Assembly: GCF_900637185.1 (NCBI RefSeq)
Contig: NZ_LR134352.1
Coordinates: forward strand, 1,612,001-1,676,000
Origin: Nocardia asteroides
Lineage (GTDB): Bacteria > Actinomycetota > Actinomycetes > Mycobacteriales > Mycobacteriaceae
Direction of reading: 5' to 3'
Length of the DNA: 64,000 bases
Shown here: in pieces, positions 10,013-18,716 of the stretch
How the letters are laid out: each line of letters opens with the position of its first letter
How positions within the stretch are numbered: the first letter of the stretch is position 1
Translations under genes and position numbers: made by a program
Notes under the pieces: generated by a model
The model's input: the letters and a program-made list of their open reading frames with translations, nothing else
What the model was told of the DNA's origin: nothing
Database searches by the model: none

Positions 10013-10446
10013 TCGTCGTAGCCGACACTTCGGGTCTGCTCGCACTGTTCAATCGCTCGGACCCGGAGCACTTCGCGGTGCGGCGCGCAGCTGACTCGGC
10101 CAGCGCGCTGGTGGTCAGTCCATTGGCGCTGACCGAGGTCCACCATGTGGCCAGTGTTCGGGCGGGCCGCAAGGTCGCCGACCGCATTCTCGCGTTGCTC
10201 GCCGAGCGGATCGCGTCTACTCGCATCGTGCTGGCACAGGTCGACGCGGCGCAATTGGAGACCGCGATCTCGGTGCGGGCGAGGTATGACGGCCTTGATC
10301 TCGACTTGGTAGACGCGGTCGGGGTAGCTCTGGCTGCGGAGTTCGATACCGACGCGATCCTCACGTTGGATCGGCGCGACTTCCGCGTCCTCCGGCCGCT
10401 CAACGGCTATCCGGCGTTCCGGTTGTTTCCCGACGACTGCGACTGA
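10009..10446 (+). CDS. vapC: PIN-domain ribonuclease toxin (VapC-like)
   Basis: 145-aa PIN-domain protein, predicted Mg2+-dependent endoribonuclease that cleaves tRNA or rRNA when freed from its antitoxin. The acidic residues that form the metal site appear intact: D6 in VVADTSG, E43 in ALTEVHH, D102 in DLVDAVG and D121 in LTLDRRDF. Its ATG overlaps the antitoxin stop codon. The target RNA cannot be told from the sequence. Confidence 0.88.
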   Translation: MIVVADTSGLLALFNRSDPEHFAVRRAADSASALVVSPLALTEVHHVASVRAGRKVADRILALLAERIASTRIVLAQVDAAQLETAISVRARYDGLDLDLVDAVGVALAAEFDTDAILTLDRRDFRVLRPLNGYPAFRLFPDDCD

Positions 10447-10501
10447 ATCACCCGCTGGAAATTCGGTGGCGGTGGGGTGGGTGGGGTGTCACGCTCTGGC
10501 G

Positions 10502-11719
10502 ATGCGGGCCTATCGGGAGGTGCTGGCGGTCGGGGCGGTGCGGAATATTCTGCTGCTCGGGGCGGTGGTGCGGGTGCCGCACTTCGCGGGGGCCGTGCTG
10601 CTCGCGGTGCATGTCGTGGAGACGCTGCACGGGTCGTTTCTGCAGGCCGGGGCGCTGGCGATGGTGGTGACGGTGTGTGTCGCGATCAGCGGGCCGTGGC
10701 GGGGACGGTTGGTGGACCGGTTCGGGTTGCGGGCCACCATCGCGCCGGCGATCGTGCTCGGTGCGGTGTGCTGGTCGATCGCGCCGTTCGTGGGCTATCT
10801 GCCGTTGCTGATCCTGGCCGCGGTGGCCGGGTTGTACGACGTGCCGGTGTTCAGCGTGGTGCGGATGGCGGTCATCGCCGCGACGACGGAGCGGCAGCGT
10901 CAGCCCGCGCTGGCGCTGGAGGCGGTGTCGGTGGAGGCGGCGTTCATGGTGGGTCCGGTGCTCGGTGTCGCCGCTGCCGTGCACTGGTCGACCACGGCGG
11001 CGCTGTTCGGTAATCAGATGCTGGTGGTACTGGCCGGGGTGGTGCTGTGGGTGTGGAACCCGGCGCTGCGCAACGAGACCGGGGCGGCCGAACCCGTGCG
11101 ACGGAACTCCTGGTTCCGCCTCGAATTCGTCGCCCTGTGCGGCACCACGGGCGCGGCGGTGTGCGTGCTGGCCGCCTCCGAGCTCACCTTCGTCTCGGCG
11201 GTCCGCGGATTCGACGCCGACCGGTGGCTCGGGCTGGTCATGGCGATCTGGGGCCTCGGCTCGCTGCTCGGCGGTCTCCTCTACGGCGCGCTCAGCCGCC
11301 CGCTCCCTTCCCACCTCCTGCTGATCGCCCTCGGTCTCAGCACGCTGCCCATGGCCGTCGCCACCGGCCCCGTTACCCTCGGCATCACCGGGTTCCTGGC
11401 CGGCCTCCTCTGCGCTCCGACCCTGACCGCCACCATCGACCACCTGAGCCGCATCGTGCCCGAGGGCGGCCGCGGTGAGGCGATCGGCTGGTACGGCGCT
11501 TCGATGACGCTGGGCAGCGCGCTCGGCAGCGTCCTGGGCGGGACGGCCATCGAACTCGGCGGCGCCAGATCCGGATTCGGCCTCGCCGGTGTGTTCGGCG
11601 TCGCCGTCGGCGTCGGGCTCGCGGTCCTTGTCGGTGTCCGTGCCGTGACGAACCCGCTCTCCGATGCCGCGTCTGAAACTGTCCGTGCGCAGGGGCGGAT
11701 GCTCGACGGCGCCGGGTGA
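10502..11719 (+). CDS. MFS transporter
   Basis: About 405-aa integral membrane protein with 11 or 12 hydrophobic helices, typical of a major-facilitator exporter. The basic loop after the second helix reads GPWRGRLVDRFGLRATI, a weak version of the MFS motif A. The second half has a similar glycine-rich loop (GLGSLLGGLLYG) and a GSALGSVLGGTAI helix. The frame is open to a GTG at 10466; I chose the ATG at 10502, but neither has a good ribosome-binding site. Substrate unknown. A strong hairpin follows. Confidence 0.8.
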   Translation: MRAYREVLAVGAVRNILLLGAVVRVPHFAGAVLLAVHVVETLHGSFLQAGALAMVVTVCVAISGPWRGRLVDRFGLRATIAPAIVLGAVCWSIAPFVGYLPLLILAAVAGLYDVPVFSVVRMAVIAATTERQRQPALALEAVSVEAAFMVGPVLGVAAAVHWSTTAALFGNQMLVVLAGVVLWVWNPALRNETGAAEPVRRNSWFRLEFVALCGTTGAAVCVLAASELTFVSAVRGFDADRWLGLVMAIWGLGSLLGGLLYGALSRPLPSHLLLIALGLSTLPMAVATGPVTLGITGFLAGLLCAPTLTATIDHLSRIVPEGGRGEAIGWYGASMTLGSALGSVLGGTAIELGGARSGFGLAGVFGVAVGVGLAVLVGVRAVTNPLSDAASETVRAQGRMLDGAG

Positions 11720-11729
11720 CAGGAAGCGT

Positions 11730-11757
11730 CCCCGGCCCCACGGGGGTGGGGCCGGGG
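11730..11757. terminator. Bidirectional terminator between convergent genes
   Basis: A perfect 12-bp GC-rich stem with a 4-nt loop lies between the end of the MFS gene and the end of the minus-strand DUF2637 gene, so it can serve both. Confidence 0.7.
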
Positions 11758-11772
11758 CGCGGATCGGGGGGG

Positions 11773-14202
11773 TCAGCCGGTGAAGGCGTAGGGCTGGCGG
11801 ATCTTTCGGGCGAATTCGACGATGTTGGTGACGGTGCTGCCGGAGACGCCCACCTCCGCGCCGATGCTGCGGGCGGACCAGGACTGGTCGGTGAGTTCGA
11901 GGATTTCCTCGATCTGGGCCAGGGTCAGGCGCAGGGGGTTGCGGTGGGCGATCTGGCGGGCCAGGGCGCGGACCTCGTTGTCGTCGTCGAAGTCGTAGTC
12001 TTCGGTGAGGTCTTCTTCGGGCTCGTCCGAATCGGCGTCGTCCTCGGCGACGTCGACAGCATCGGGGGTTGCCGTGTGAATCGAGTGCGGTTCCACCAGA
12101 TCGGACTCGGCAACGTCGGTCTCGGAGTCCGAAGCGAATTCGGCGTCGGTCTCGGTTCCGATGGCGGCACTGGCGTCGGTCTCGGTTCCGGAGGCGGCTT
12201 CGGACGTCGGTGGGCTGTCCGCCGAGCTGGATTCGCGCGCCGGTGTTTCGAGCACGCGGGGCAGGTCGGCGGTGGCGCCTTCGAGCGTGGGCTGGGCCAG
12301 CAGGGTGAGCTGTTCCGGCTCGTCGGCCGGCTGTGGATCCTTGTGCAGTACTACCGAATCGGTAGGTGCCGAGGTGTCGCCGTTGCGGTCACGGGCGACG
12401 GAGCCGGCGTGCGCCGTCGCCTCGGGAACCGGGTCGGTACCGGTCGCGTCGCCGGCGGGGGAGTGCGCGGCGGCGGTCACCGGTATTCGCCGCACGGCGG
12501 GGGAGCCGTTGACGCGGGTGTGGTCGCCGTTGCGGCGGTGCTCGGCGGCGGCTTTGTGGATGAGTTCGAGGGTGCCGGGCGCGCTCGACTTGTCGGCGGT
12601 GAGCCGGCGGGTGATCACCGGTGACTGCGGGCGCTCGGGCGTGCGAGGAGTGGCGAGCGGCGGTTCGTCGGCCGAGTTGCCTGTCAGCACAGGCGATTCC
12701 GTCCCTGCGGAGCGTGCGGCGGGCTTGTCGACCGGGTTGTCCACCGGCGCGGACGGTTCCGTCACCGTAGAGCGTGCGGCGGGTTCGTCGACCGGGTTGT
12801 CCAACGGCGCGGACGGTTTCGTCGCCGTAGAGCGTATGGCGGGCATGTCGACCGAGTTGTCTACCGGCGCGGACGGTTCCGTCACCGTAGAGCGCGCGGC
12901 GAGCTTGTCAGCCGAGTCATATACCGGCGCAGATGGTTCCGTCATGACCGAGCGCGAGGCGGTGTCGGTCAGAAGCTCGGAGGCAAACTCATCGACGGTG
13001 GGTTCGTTCTCGACAGTGCCGGTCTCCTGCGCGGACGGGTTGAGCGCGTCGGACTCGCCGGCTGCCGACGTGGTCGAGGCGTTCGGCTCGGCCACGCGCT
13101 CGGAGGTGGGCCCGTCGGCGACGGGAGCGTTCTTCGTGGGTGCCGTACCGAGGACGGCCTCGGCTGCGGGCGTCGGCGCATTCGCGGGTGCCGCGGTCGG
13201 GGTGAGCGGAGCGTCGACGGTGTCCGCCGCGGTGGCAGCGGAGGCGGCTGCGGGACTGTCGGTGTGGGCCTGCGCCGCCGCGAAGCCTGGTGTGGCCGGT
13301 GCCGACTCGATATCGAGCGCAGGCTGAACAGCCGCGCTGCGAACCGGCGCAGGCCCGATACCGGAAACCACCGGCTCGTCGGACGAAACCCGCTCGGTAG
13401 CGGCGTAATTCGCGGTGGACCCCGGCAACTCCACCGACGCCCCTTCGATCAGTACCGCGTATCGCGCCGAAACCCAGGCGTGCAACCAGATCACCACGCC
13501 CACCATCACCGGGGCGATGGAGAATTCGGCGGCCCGGCCGTAGGAGCCGCTGGCCAGGTGGGGGCCCGCGTTGAGGGCGACGGTGGTGCCGAGGAGGGCG
13601 AGTTCGAAGACGAGGACCTTGCCGCGTTCGAGTTCGCGTCCCCAGCGGGCGGCGGTGGTGGCGGCGACCATGATGGTGATGATCGGGATGGAGATCATCG
13701 CCTCGATGCCGAAACTGAGCCAGTACAGCGGATCGCTCATGTCGCCGCTGGGCACCAGGTTGTGCTGGACGTTCACGCCCGCCCACACCATTCCGAGGAC
13801 GACGACGCCGATCAGCGCCCGCGACGACCATTCCGCCCTGCGGTAGAGCTGGGCGAGTCGCGCGTCAGGGCTGGCGACGCGGCGGCGGGCGGCCAGCGCC
13901 TTGCGGTGCCAGCGGGCGTCGGCCTCGTCGGAGCGGCGGATGAGGGCGCCGGTGCGCCGGTCGCGCTGCTCGGCGGCGAGTTCGTCGGCGACGGCGCGGC
14001 GCCGCTGTTTGCGGCGCTGGGCGCGGATCCACTCGGCCAGTTCTCGTTCGGCGCGGATCTCGGAGTCGGACAGTGCGTCGTAGAGGGCCGTGTCGTGCTG
14101 CAGCGGGAGCTTGCCGCGCGCGGTGGCGACCTGCTGTGCGAGTGCCGTGATCTCGGTGTTCGGCGAGCTGACGGCATCCTCCATCGACCGATCGTCGGAC
14201 AT
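11773..14202 (-). CDS. DUF2637 membrane protein with repeats and C-terminal HTH
   Basis: About 809 aa in four parts. Residues about 20-120 are highly charged (RAQRRKQRRR). Four transmembrane helices follow at about 128-145, 160-182, 195-215 and 227-247 and match DUF2637, a family found in actinobacteria and often on conjugative or integrative elements. Next comes a long Pro/Ala/Ser/Thr linker that includes five 20-residue repeats (DNA 12661-12960). An acidic stretch (EDDADSDEPEEDLTEDYDFDDD) then leads to a C-terminal helix-turn-helix (ILELTDQSWSARSIGAEVGVSGSTV). The ATG at 14202 is preceded by GGAAGG; the longer frame to 14244 lacks one. LexA-like boxes lie upstream. Function unknown; a membrane-anchored DNA-binding protein is inference. 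Confidence 0.75.
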   Translation of the reverse strand: MSDDRSMEDAVSSPNTEITALAQQVATARGKLPLQHDTALYDALSDSEIRAERELAEWIRAQRRKQRRRAVADELAAEQRDRRTGALIRRSDEADARWHRKALAARRRVASPDARLAQLYRRAEWSSRALIGVVVLGMVWAGVNVQHNLVPSGDMSDPLYWLSFGIEAMISIPIITIMVAATTAARWGRELERGKVLVFELALLGTTVALNAGPHLASGSYGRAAEFSIAPVMVGVVIWLHAWVSARYAVLIEGASVELPGSTANYAATERVSSDEPVVSGIGPAPVRSAAVQPALDIESAPATPGFAAAQAHTDSPAAASAATAADTVDAPLTPTAAPANAPTPAAEAVLGTAPTKNAPVADGPTSERVAEPNASTTSAAGESDALNPSAQETGTVENEPTVDEFASELLTDTASRSVMTEPSAPVYDSADKLAARSTVTEPSAPVDNSVDMPAIRSTATKPSAPLDNPVDEPAARSTVTEPSAPVDNPVDKPAARSAGTESPVLTGNSADEPPLATPRTPERPQSPVITRRLTADKSSAPGTLELIHKAAAEHRRNGDHTRVNGSPAVRRIPVTAAAHSPAGDATGTDPVPEATAHAGSVARDRNGDTSAPTDSVVLHKDPQPADEPEQLTLLAQPTLEGATADLPRVLETPARESSSADSPPTSEAASGTETDASAAIGTETDAEFASDSETDVAESDLVEPHSIHTATPDAVDVAEDDADSDEPEEDLTEDYDFDDDNEVRALARQIAHRNPLRLTLAQIEEILELTDQSWSARSIGAEVGVSGSTVTNIVEFARKIRQPYAFTG
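12661..12960 (-). repeat. Five in-frame 60-bp tandem repeats
   Basis: Five units of exactly 60 bp encode a 20-residue repeat with consensus near ARSTVTEPSAPVDNPVDKPA. The three central units are about 85-90% identical and the outer two are more diverged. The unit length keeps the reading frame, so copy number could change without breaking the protein. Confidence 0.9.
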
Positions 14203-14220
14203 CTGGCGCCTTCCGGTCAC

Positions 14221-14252
14221 TCGAACATATGGACTATCGAACATATGTGTGA
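14221..14252 (-). promoter_or_regulatory. Tandem LexA/SOS-box-like sites
   Basis: TCGAACATATG occurs twice, at 14221 and 14237, with 16-bp spacing. Each copy carries a perfect left half of the actinobacterial SOS box TCGAAC-N4-GTTCGA. The copy at 14237-14252 also matches four of six bases of the right half. They lie 18 to 50 bp upstream of the DUF2637 start. LexA control is an inference. Confidence 0.45.
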
Positions 14253-14341
14253 TTGCCAGAGAGCGTAAACGCCGTCCGGTCGCCGGTCAACGACAACGGC
14301 GCCCGGAAGGGAAACCGGCGGTCCGACACGCCGGGGACAGG

Positions 14342-15175
14342 TCAGTCGCGTTCGGGGCGCAGTGCTCGTCGCTCGTAGTCGGCGCGCGCCGCCGAGGAAC
14401 CGACGGCCGCGACCTGATTCGGCACGGTGCGGCGCAACGCGATATCGCGCACGCGCTGCGGGAGCAGGCCGACCAGCCGCAGCAGCGGTCCGACATGCGC
14501 GGGCAGGATCACCTCGAACCGCGGCCGCTCCACCACGTCGAGCACGGCGCGTGCCACGTCGGCGGGCTGGAGGAGTTGCGCTGCGCCGGTGGCGGTTCCG
14601 GCCGCGAGCTCGGTGTCGACCACGCCCGGCATGATCGCCGACAGCCGCACCCCGCTGCCGCGTAACTCCTCGCGCACCCCGGTGAGATAGCCGAGGACAC
14701 CGTGTTTGGTTGCGGCATAGGTGGATTCACCGGCGGGGGAGACCTTGGCCGCCACCGAGGCGATGGTGACGATGTGCCCACGTCCACGCGTGCGCATCGC
14801 GGGCGCGGCCAGGCGCACGCCCCGGATCACCCCGTGCAGATTCACCGCGATCATCCGGGTGGTCGCCGTGTCGGGTTCGGTGTCGAACGCGCCGACCCAC
14901 ATCACGCCCGCGTTGTTGACTAGTACGTCGATCGGTCCGAGCAGCGCCTCGGTGGTGGCGAGGAAGTCGTGGAAGGAGCGCTCGTCGGTGACGTCGAGTT
15001 CGCAGCCGTGCACCGTGCCGGGGAGTTCGCTCGCGGTCGCGCGGGCGGTGGTCCCGGACAGGTCGCCGATGCAGACGCGGGCGCCGGCCTCGGCGAACTG
15101 CCGGGCGATCTCGCGTCCGATGCCTGCGGCGCCGCCGGTCACCGCGACGACCCGGCCGGCGTGGGTGCGTTTCAT
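14342..15175 (-). CDS. SDR family oxidoreductase
   Basis: Classical short-chain dehydrogenase, about 277 aa. It has the NAD(P)-binding motif TGGAAGIGRE near residue 12, NNAGVM, and the catalytic Ser/Tyr/Lys (VTIASVAAK then YAATKHG). Substrate unknown. I use the ATG at 15175, which has GAAAGG upstream; the frame also opens at 15217 inside the palindromic operator, which is unlikely. It is divergent from a TetR regulator, with a 26-bp palindrome between them, so it is probably the repressed target. Confidence 0.85.
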   Translation of the reverse strand: MKRTHAGRVVAVTGGAAGIGREIARQFAEAGARVCIGDLSGTTARATASELPGTVHGCELDVTDERSFHDFLATTEALLGPIDVLVNNAGVMWVGAFDTEPDTATTRMIAVNLHGVIRGVRLAAPAMRTRGRGHIVTIASVAAKVSPAGESTYAATKHGVLGYLTGVREELRGSGVRLSAIMPGVVDTELAAGTATGAAQLLQPADVARAVLDVVERPRFEVILPAHVGPLLRLVGLLPQRVRDIALRRTVPNQVAAVGSSAARADYERRALRPERD

Positions 15176-15207
15176 CGACAAAAGCCTTTCGATCCAGCGC
15201 GTATACC

Positions 15208-15233
15208 TTTCTGACATGATGTCATGTCAGAAA
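15208..15233. promoter_or_regulatory. Palindromic operator between SDR and TetR genes
   Basis: Perfect inverted repeat with 12-bp arms (TTTCTGACATGA and its complement) around a 2-bp centre. It lies 33 bp before the SDR start and 49 bp before the regulator start, the usual place for a TetR-family autoregulatory site. Confidence 0.75.
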
Positions 15234-15281
15234 ATCGTGGCCTAGTATTCCACGCAGTCGCACCAGAAGGACAGGGCTCCG

Positions 15282-15941
15282 ATGACAGAACAGTCCGCCG
15301 AGCGCCCGGCGGGTCGGCGGTACTCGGGACGCACCCCCGCCGAGCGGGTGACGCAGCGCCGCGCCGCGCTGCTCGACGCCGCGCTCGAACTGTTCGGCAC
15401 CCAGGGCTACGCGGCCGGCTCGGTGAAGCAGCTGTGCGGCATCGCGGGCCTGACGGAACGCTATTTCTACGAGTCCTTCCGCGATCGCGAGGACTGCCTG
15501 GCCGCGCTGTACGGCGAACTGACCGCCGGCCTGCGGGACCGCACCCTGGCCGCGCTGCAGATCGCCGGCCCCGACCTCGACGACATGATCACCGCGGGCC
15601 TAGCCGCCTTCATCGCCTACCTCACCGAGGACCCGCGCCGCGCCCGGGTGGTGCTCATCGAGGTGGTCGGCGTGTCGGCCACGATGGAGGAGCGCAGGCA
15701 CGGCGTGCTGCGCGACTACGCCGAGCTGGTGGCGGGGTTGTGGGCGTCGGCGCGGGCCCGGCCGCTGCCCGAGCGCAGTCGTCTCACCTGCGTCGCTGTG
15801 GTCGGCGGGGTGAACCATCTCCTGGTCGACTGGCTGATGGACGAGCGCACCACCCACCCCGACGACCTGGTCGAGATCTGCGCGAACATCTTCGCCGCCG
15901 TCCGCGACGCCACCGACCCCGCCCTGGCGACCGACCGCTGA
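15282..15941 (+). CDS. TetR/AcrR family transcriptional regulator
   Basis: 219 aa with an N-terminal TetR helix-turn-helix (RAALLDAALELFGTQGYAAGSVKQLCGIAGLTERYFYESF, residues about 28-67; helix 3 contains ERYFYESF) and a helical ligand-binding domain behind it. Probably represses itself and the divergent SDR gene through the palindrome at 15208-15233. The inducer is unknown. Its stop codon is one base from the stop of the convergent CPBP protease gene. Confidence 0.88.
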   Translation: MTEQSAERPAGRRYSGRTPAERVTQRRAALLDAALELFGTQGYAAGSVKQLCGIAGLTERYFYESFRDREDCLAALYGELTAGLRDRTLAALQIAGPDLDDMITAGLAAFIAYLTEDPRRARVVLIEVVGVSATMEERRHGVLRDYAELVAGLWASARARPLPERSRLTCVAVVGGVNHLLVDWLMDERTTHPDDLVEICANIFAAVRDATDPALATDR

Positions 15942-15942
15942 C

Positions 15943-16680
15943 TCAGCGCAGCGCGGTGTGCCAGACGATGGCGGCGGCGAGGGCGCCCGCGCCGTTGAGC
16001 GACCAGTGCAGCGCGATGGGGGCGAGCAGGCTGCCGCTGCGGCGGCGCAGCCAGGTGAAGACGACGCCCGCGGCGGCGGTCGCGGCGACGGCGAGGGTGA
16101 TGCCGATGACCTGGCCGACGATGCCGCCGCCGACGATCCCGGACAGGCCCTTGTTACCGCTGGTCAGGCCGAGCGAGGACGCGATGTGCCAGAAGCCGAA
16201 CAACAGCGAGCCCGCCGCGAACAGTCCGCGCACGCCGAGCACCCGGTCGAGGGTGCCGTGCAGCACGCCACGGAATGCGAGTTCCTCGGGGATCACGGTC
16301 TGCAGCGGGATGACGATCATCGACGCGATGAGCGCGCCGGAGATCGTGGCGTACCGGTCGGCGAGGAAGAACGGCCGGGTGATCGGCAGCAACGCGCCGA
16401 TGGCGACCGCGGTGAGCACGATGCCGACCGCGCCGAGCGCGTAGACCGTGCCGCGCCGCCAGTGCCGGGGTGACAGGCCGAGTTCTGCCCAGCCCAGTCC
16501 GCGCTTGCGCATCAGCGCCAGCAGCGCGAAGGCCGCCACCGGCACGGTGACGATATTCGCCCACGCGGTGGTGAAATGCGCGATGAGATTCGTCCCGGCG
16601 AGGACCACGACGACCACGGCGATATCGATGTACGCGTGCAGCGTGGGCCGGGGTGCGGCGACGGTGGCGGGAACTGGCAC
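15943..16680 (-). CDS. CPBP family intramembrane metalloprotease
   Basis: 245-aa membrane protein with about seven hydrophobic helices. The CPBP/CAAX-protease (Abi) motifs are visible: EELAFRGVLHG with the glutamate pair and arginine, a later FGFWH with the second metal-ligand histidine, and a third motif with HWSLNGAG near the C-terminus. Members cleave within membranes, and some protect against their own bacteriocins; the substrate here is unknown. GTG start, no strong ribosome-binding site. Confidence 0.82.
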   Translation of the reverse strand: MPVPATVAAPRPTLHAYIDIAVVVVVLAGTNLIAHFTTAWANIVTVPVAAFALLALMRKRGLGWAELGLSPRHWRRGTVYALGAVGIVLTAVAIGALLPITRPFFLADRYATISGALIASMIVIPLQTVIPEELAFRGVLHGTLDRVLGVRGLFAAGSLLFGFWHIASSLGLTSGNKGLSGIVGGGIVGQVIGITLAVAATAAAGVVFTWLRRRSGSLLAPIALHWSLNGAGALAAAIVWHTALR

Positions 16681-16806
16681 CCGACCGAGTGTACGGAAAT
16701 ATCACGAAATGGAAACGGCCGGATGAATGCCGGTCGCCAGGCGAATGTGGGGCCGACCGGGATCCAGGGCGCCGATCAAGATCGAAAATGGGGGCGGTGC
16801 TGTGAG

Positions 16807-17742
16807 CTACTCGACACCGGCCCAGCCGGGCAGGTCGGTCCAGGCCTGGAGACTGCGCGCGGTCTCGAACCGGCGCAATTGCCCGCTGAGCGGATCGGTG
16901 AATTCCAGCGACGCGGCCAGCAACTGCAACGGCCGGGTGTAGTCGTCGACCGATTTGTCGGTGACCACCGGATAGAAATCGTCGCCCAGAATCGGCACGC
17001 CGAGGCTGTTCATATGCAGCCGCAGCTGATGGGTGCGGCCGGTGTGCGGCCGCAGCCGGTAGCGCCCGAGCCCGTCGCGGTGCTCGACGAGTTCCACCTC
17101 GGTCTCGGCATTGGGCTCGCCCGGCACCTCCTGGGCGGCGAGGACCTGCTTCTCCTTGATGATCCGGCTGCGCACGGTGCGCGGCAGCTCGAGCGCCGGA
17201 TCGTAGGGGGCGATCGCCTCGTATTCCTTGCGCACGGTGCGGCGATGGAACATCGTCTGATAGGCGCCGCGCGCGGCCGGGTTCACCACGAACAGCACCA
17301 GTCCCGCCGTCACCCGGTCGAGCCGGTGGGCCGGGATCAGATCCGGCAGGTCGAGTTCGCGGCGCAGCCGCACCAGCGCGGTCTGCAGGATGTGCTGCCC
17401 ACGGGGGATGGTCGCCAGGAAGTGCGGCTTGTCGACCACCAGGATGTCGTCGTCACGGTGCACGACGCCGATCTCGAACGGCACCTCGATCTCGTTCGGC
17501 AGGTCCCGGTGGAACCACACCGCGCCGCCGGGGACGAAGGGCGCGTCCGGGGCGACCGGCCCGTCCAGATCCACGATCTCGCCCGACCGCAGCATCTCGT
17601 CGATCCGGGCTGGGTCCACCCGCGGCAGCCGCTCGACCAGGTGCTCGCGCACGGTCGTCCAGTGCCCGTCCTCCGGGAATCGGAGCCGGGCCGGATCGAG
17701 GCCGTGCCGCTTGGGCAGCGGCGGCTGCTGCCTGCGTCGCAT
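16807..17742 (-). CDS. RluA-family pseudouridine synthase
   Basis: About 311 aa. The catalytic motif AHRLDRVTAG carries the aspartate that attacks uridine in RluA enzymes. It is preceded by ILVVDKPHFLATIPRG and followed by TGRTHQLRLHMNSLG, both family-typical. An S4-like segment precedes the catalytic domain (VREHLVERLPRVDPARIDEMLRSGEI). The RNA target, rRNA or tRNA, cannot be assigned from sequence alone. I prefer the ATG at 17742 to the GTG at 17757. Confidence 0.88.
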   Translation of the reverse strand: MRRRQQPPLPKRHGLDPARLRFPEDGHWTTVREHLVERLPRVDPARIDEMLRSGEIVDLDGPVAPDAPFVPGGAVWFHRDLPNEIEVPFEIGVVHRDDDILVVDKPHFLATIPRGQHILQTALVRLRRELDLPDLIPAHRLDRVTAGLVLFVVNPAARGAYQTMFHRRTVRKEYEAIAPYDPALELPRTVRSRIIKEKQVLAAQEVPGEPNAETEVELVEHRDGLGRYRLRPHTGRTHQLRLHMNSLGVPILGDDFYPVVTDKSVDDYTRPLQLLAASLEFTDPLSGQLRRFETARSLQAWTDLPGWAGVE

Positions 17743-17793
17743 GGACCCAGTGTCCACGGCGGGTCGGCGCGCTCGCGCCGGCGGCCCCCGATG

Positions 17794-18372
17794 TCAGGCC
17801 GTGCGGGTGGCGAGGCCGGGGTAGTCGACGATCAATCCGGACGGGTCGTAGTCGAGCGTGGCGTGGTAGTCGAAGGCGGGCGCTCGGTAGTCGTAGCGGT
17901 GCCCGGCGCCGTCGGCGAGCCGGCGATAGTGCTGCGGTAGCCGGCGCAGCGCGAGGTCGGTGGCACCGACGTAGACCGCGGGGGCGTCGGCGGCGTCGCC
18001 GATCGTGAGGCCGAGCCGGTGGACCGGCAGCGCGTTGGTGAACGCCGAGGCTTCCAGGTCGATGTCGAGACAGCCGTCGAACTCCGGCGCGGGCACACCG
18101 TCGACCTGCCAGCGGCCCAGGCCGTCGGACTGCACGGTGACCGAGCGCCGCGTGTCCGCGTATCGGCCGGTGACCTGCGCCGATCGCGTGTGCCAGCTGC
18201 CGTCCAGGCGTAGCCGGTAGTCGATCGCCCAGGCCAGTCCGTCCTCGACCGCCGTCGCGCAGCCCTCGACCAGGATTCCGCGTTCGTCGTCGCGGAAATA
18301 GGTCACTTCGAACCCGGTGCGCGCCTGCTGATGCCGCCAGGCGGCCGAGGGTGGCAAAGGGGTGAACACCAT
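17794..18372 (-). CDS. Putative glycolipid-binding domain protein
   Basis: About 192 aa, opening MVFTPLPPSAAWRHQQARTG. The layout of WAIDYRLRLDGSWHTRSAQV, a middle GCLDIDLEASAFTNALPVHRL and a C-terminal FDYHATLDYDPSGLIVDYPGLATR matches the putative glycolipid-binding (PF06475) family. Biochemical function is not established. The frame extends to 18495 but that would overlap the small gene upstream; starting at 18372 leaves 32 bp between them, so the two are probably one operon. The operon is divergent from the iron-regulated transporter. Confidence 0.7.
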   Translation of the reverse strand: MVFTPLPPSAAWRHQQARTGFEVTYFRDDERGILVEGCATAVEDGLAWAIDYRLRLDGSWHTRSAQVTGRYADTRRSVTVQSDGLGRWQVDGVPAPEFDGCLDIDLEASAFTNALPVHRLGLTIGDAADAPAVYVGATDLALRRLPQHYRRLADGAGHRYDYRAPAFDYHATLDYDPSGLIVDYPGLATRTA

Positions 18373-18404
18373 AAAGGCATTCCCGGAATTCTCGTGCTCA
18401 ATCG

Positions 18405-18596
18405 CTAACCGGCGCGCTGGTCGAGGACCATCAATTTCGCTTCGACCAGGGTGTGCCGGGCCCGTCGCCGTACCCGGCACAGATCGACGCTGCATTCGAG
18501 GTGAATCTGCATGGCCCGATGCGCCTGTTCGGGTGTCAGGTTTCCGGGGTCGGTGTAGCAGTCCGTGGTCGCCGAAATTATTGACGTGACAAACAT
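18405..18596 (-). CDS. Small conserved hypothetical protein (63 aa)
   Basis: 63-aa protein with a GGGAGAG ribosome-binding site nine bases before the ATG. The body TPEQAHRAMQIHLECSVDLCRVRR holds two cysteines five residues apart, and a third is at position 13. I have the impression that similar short proteins occur in Nocardia and relatives, but no function is known to me. It shares its upstream region with the iron box at 18717, though 120 bp away. Confidence 0.6.
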   Translation of the reverse strand: MFVTSIISATTDCYTDPGNLTPEQAHRAMQIHLECSVDLCRVRRRARHTLVEAKLMVLDQRAG

Positions 18597-18716
18597 ATTC
18601 GCTCTCCCGCCGCGAAAAGGGATTCGGAGGTAGGGAGGAAATTACGCCCGGTATGTCGAATTGCCGAGGGGGTTGACTGGCAGTTCACACAAGCTTCCCC
18701 GGTCGGCCACAACCGC

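Noticed and set aside
12661..12960. Regular 60-bp repeats considered as a CRISPR-like or iteron array.
   Set aside because: There are no unique spacers; the units are contiguous and in frame within a coding region.
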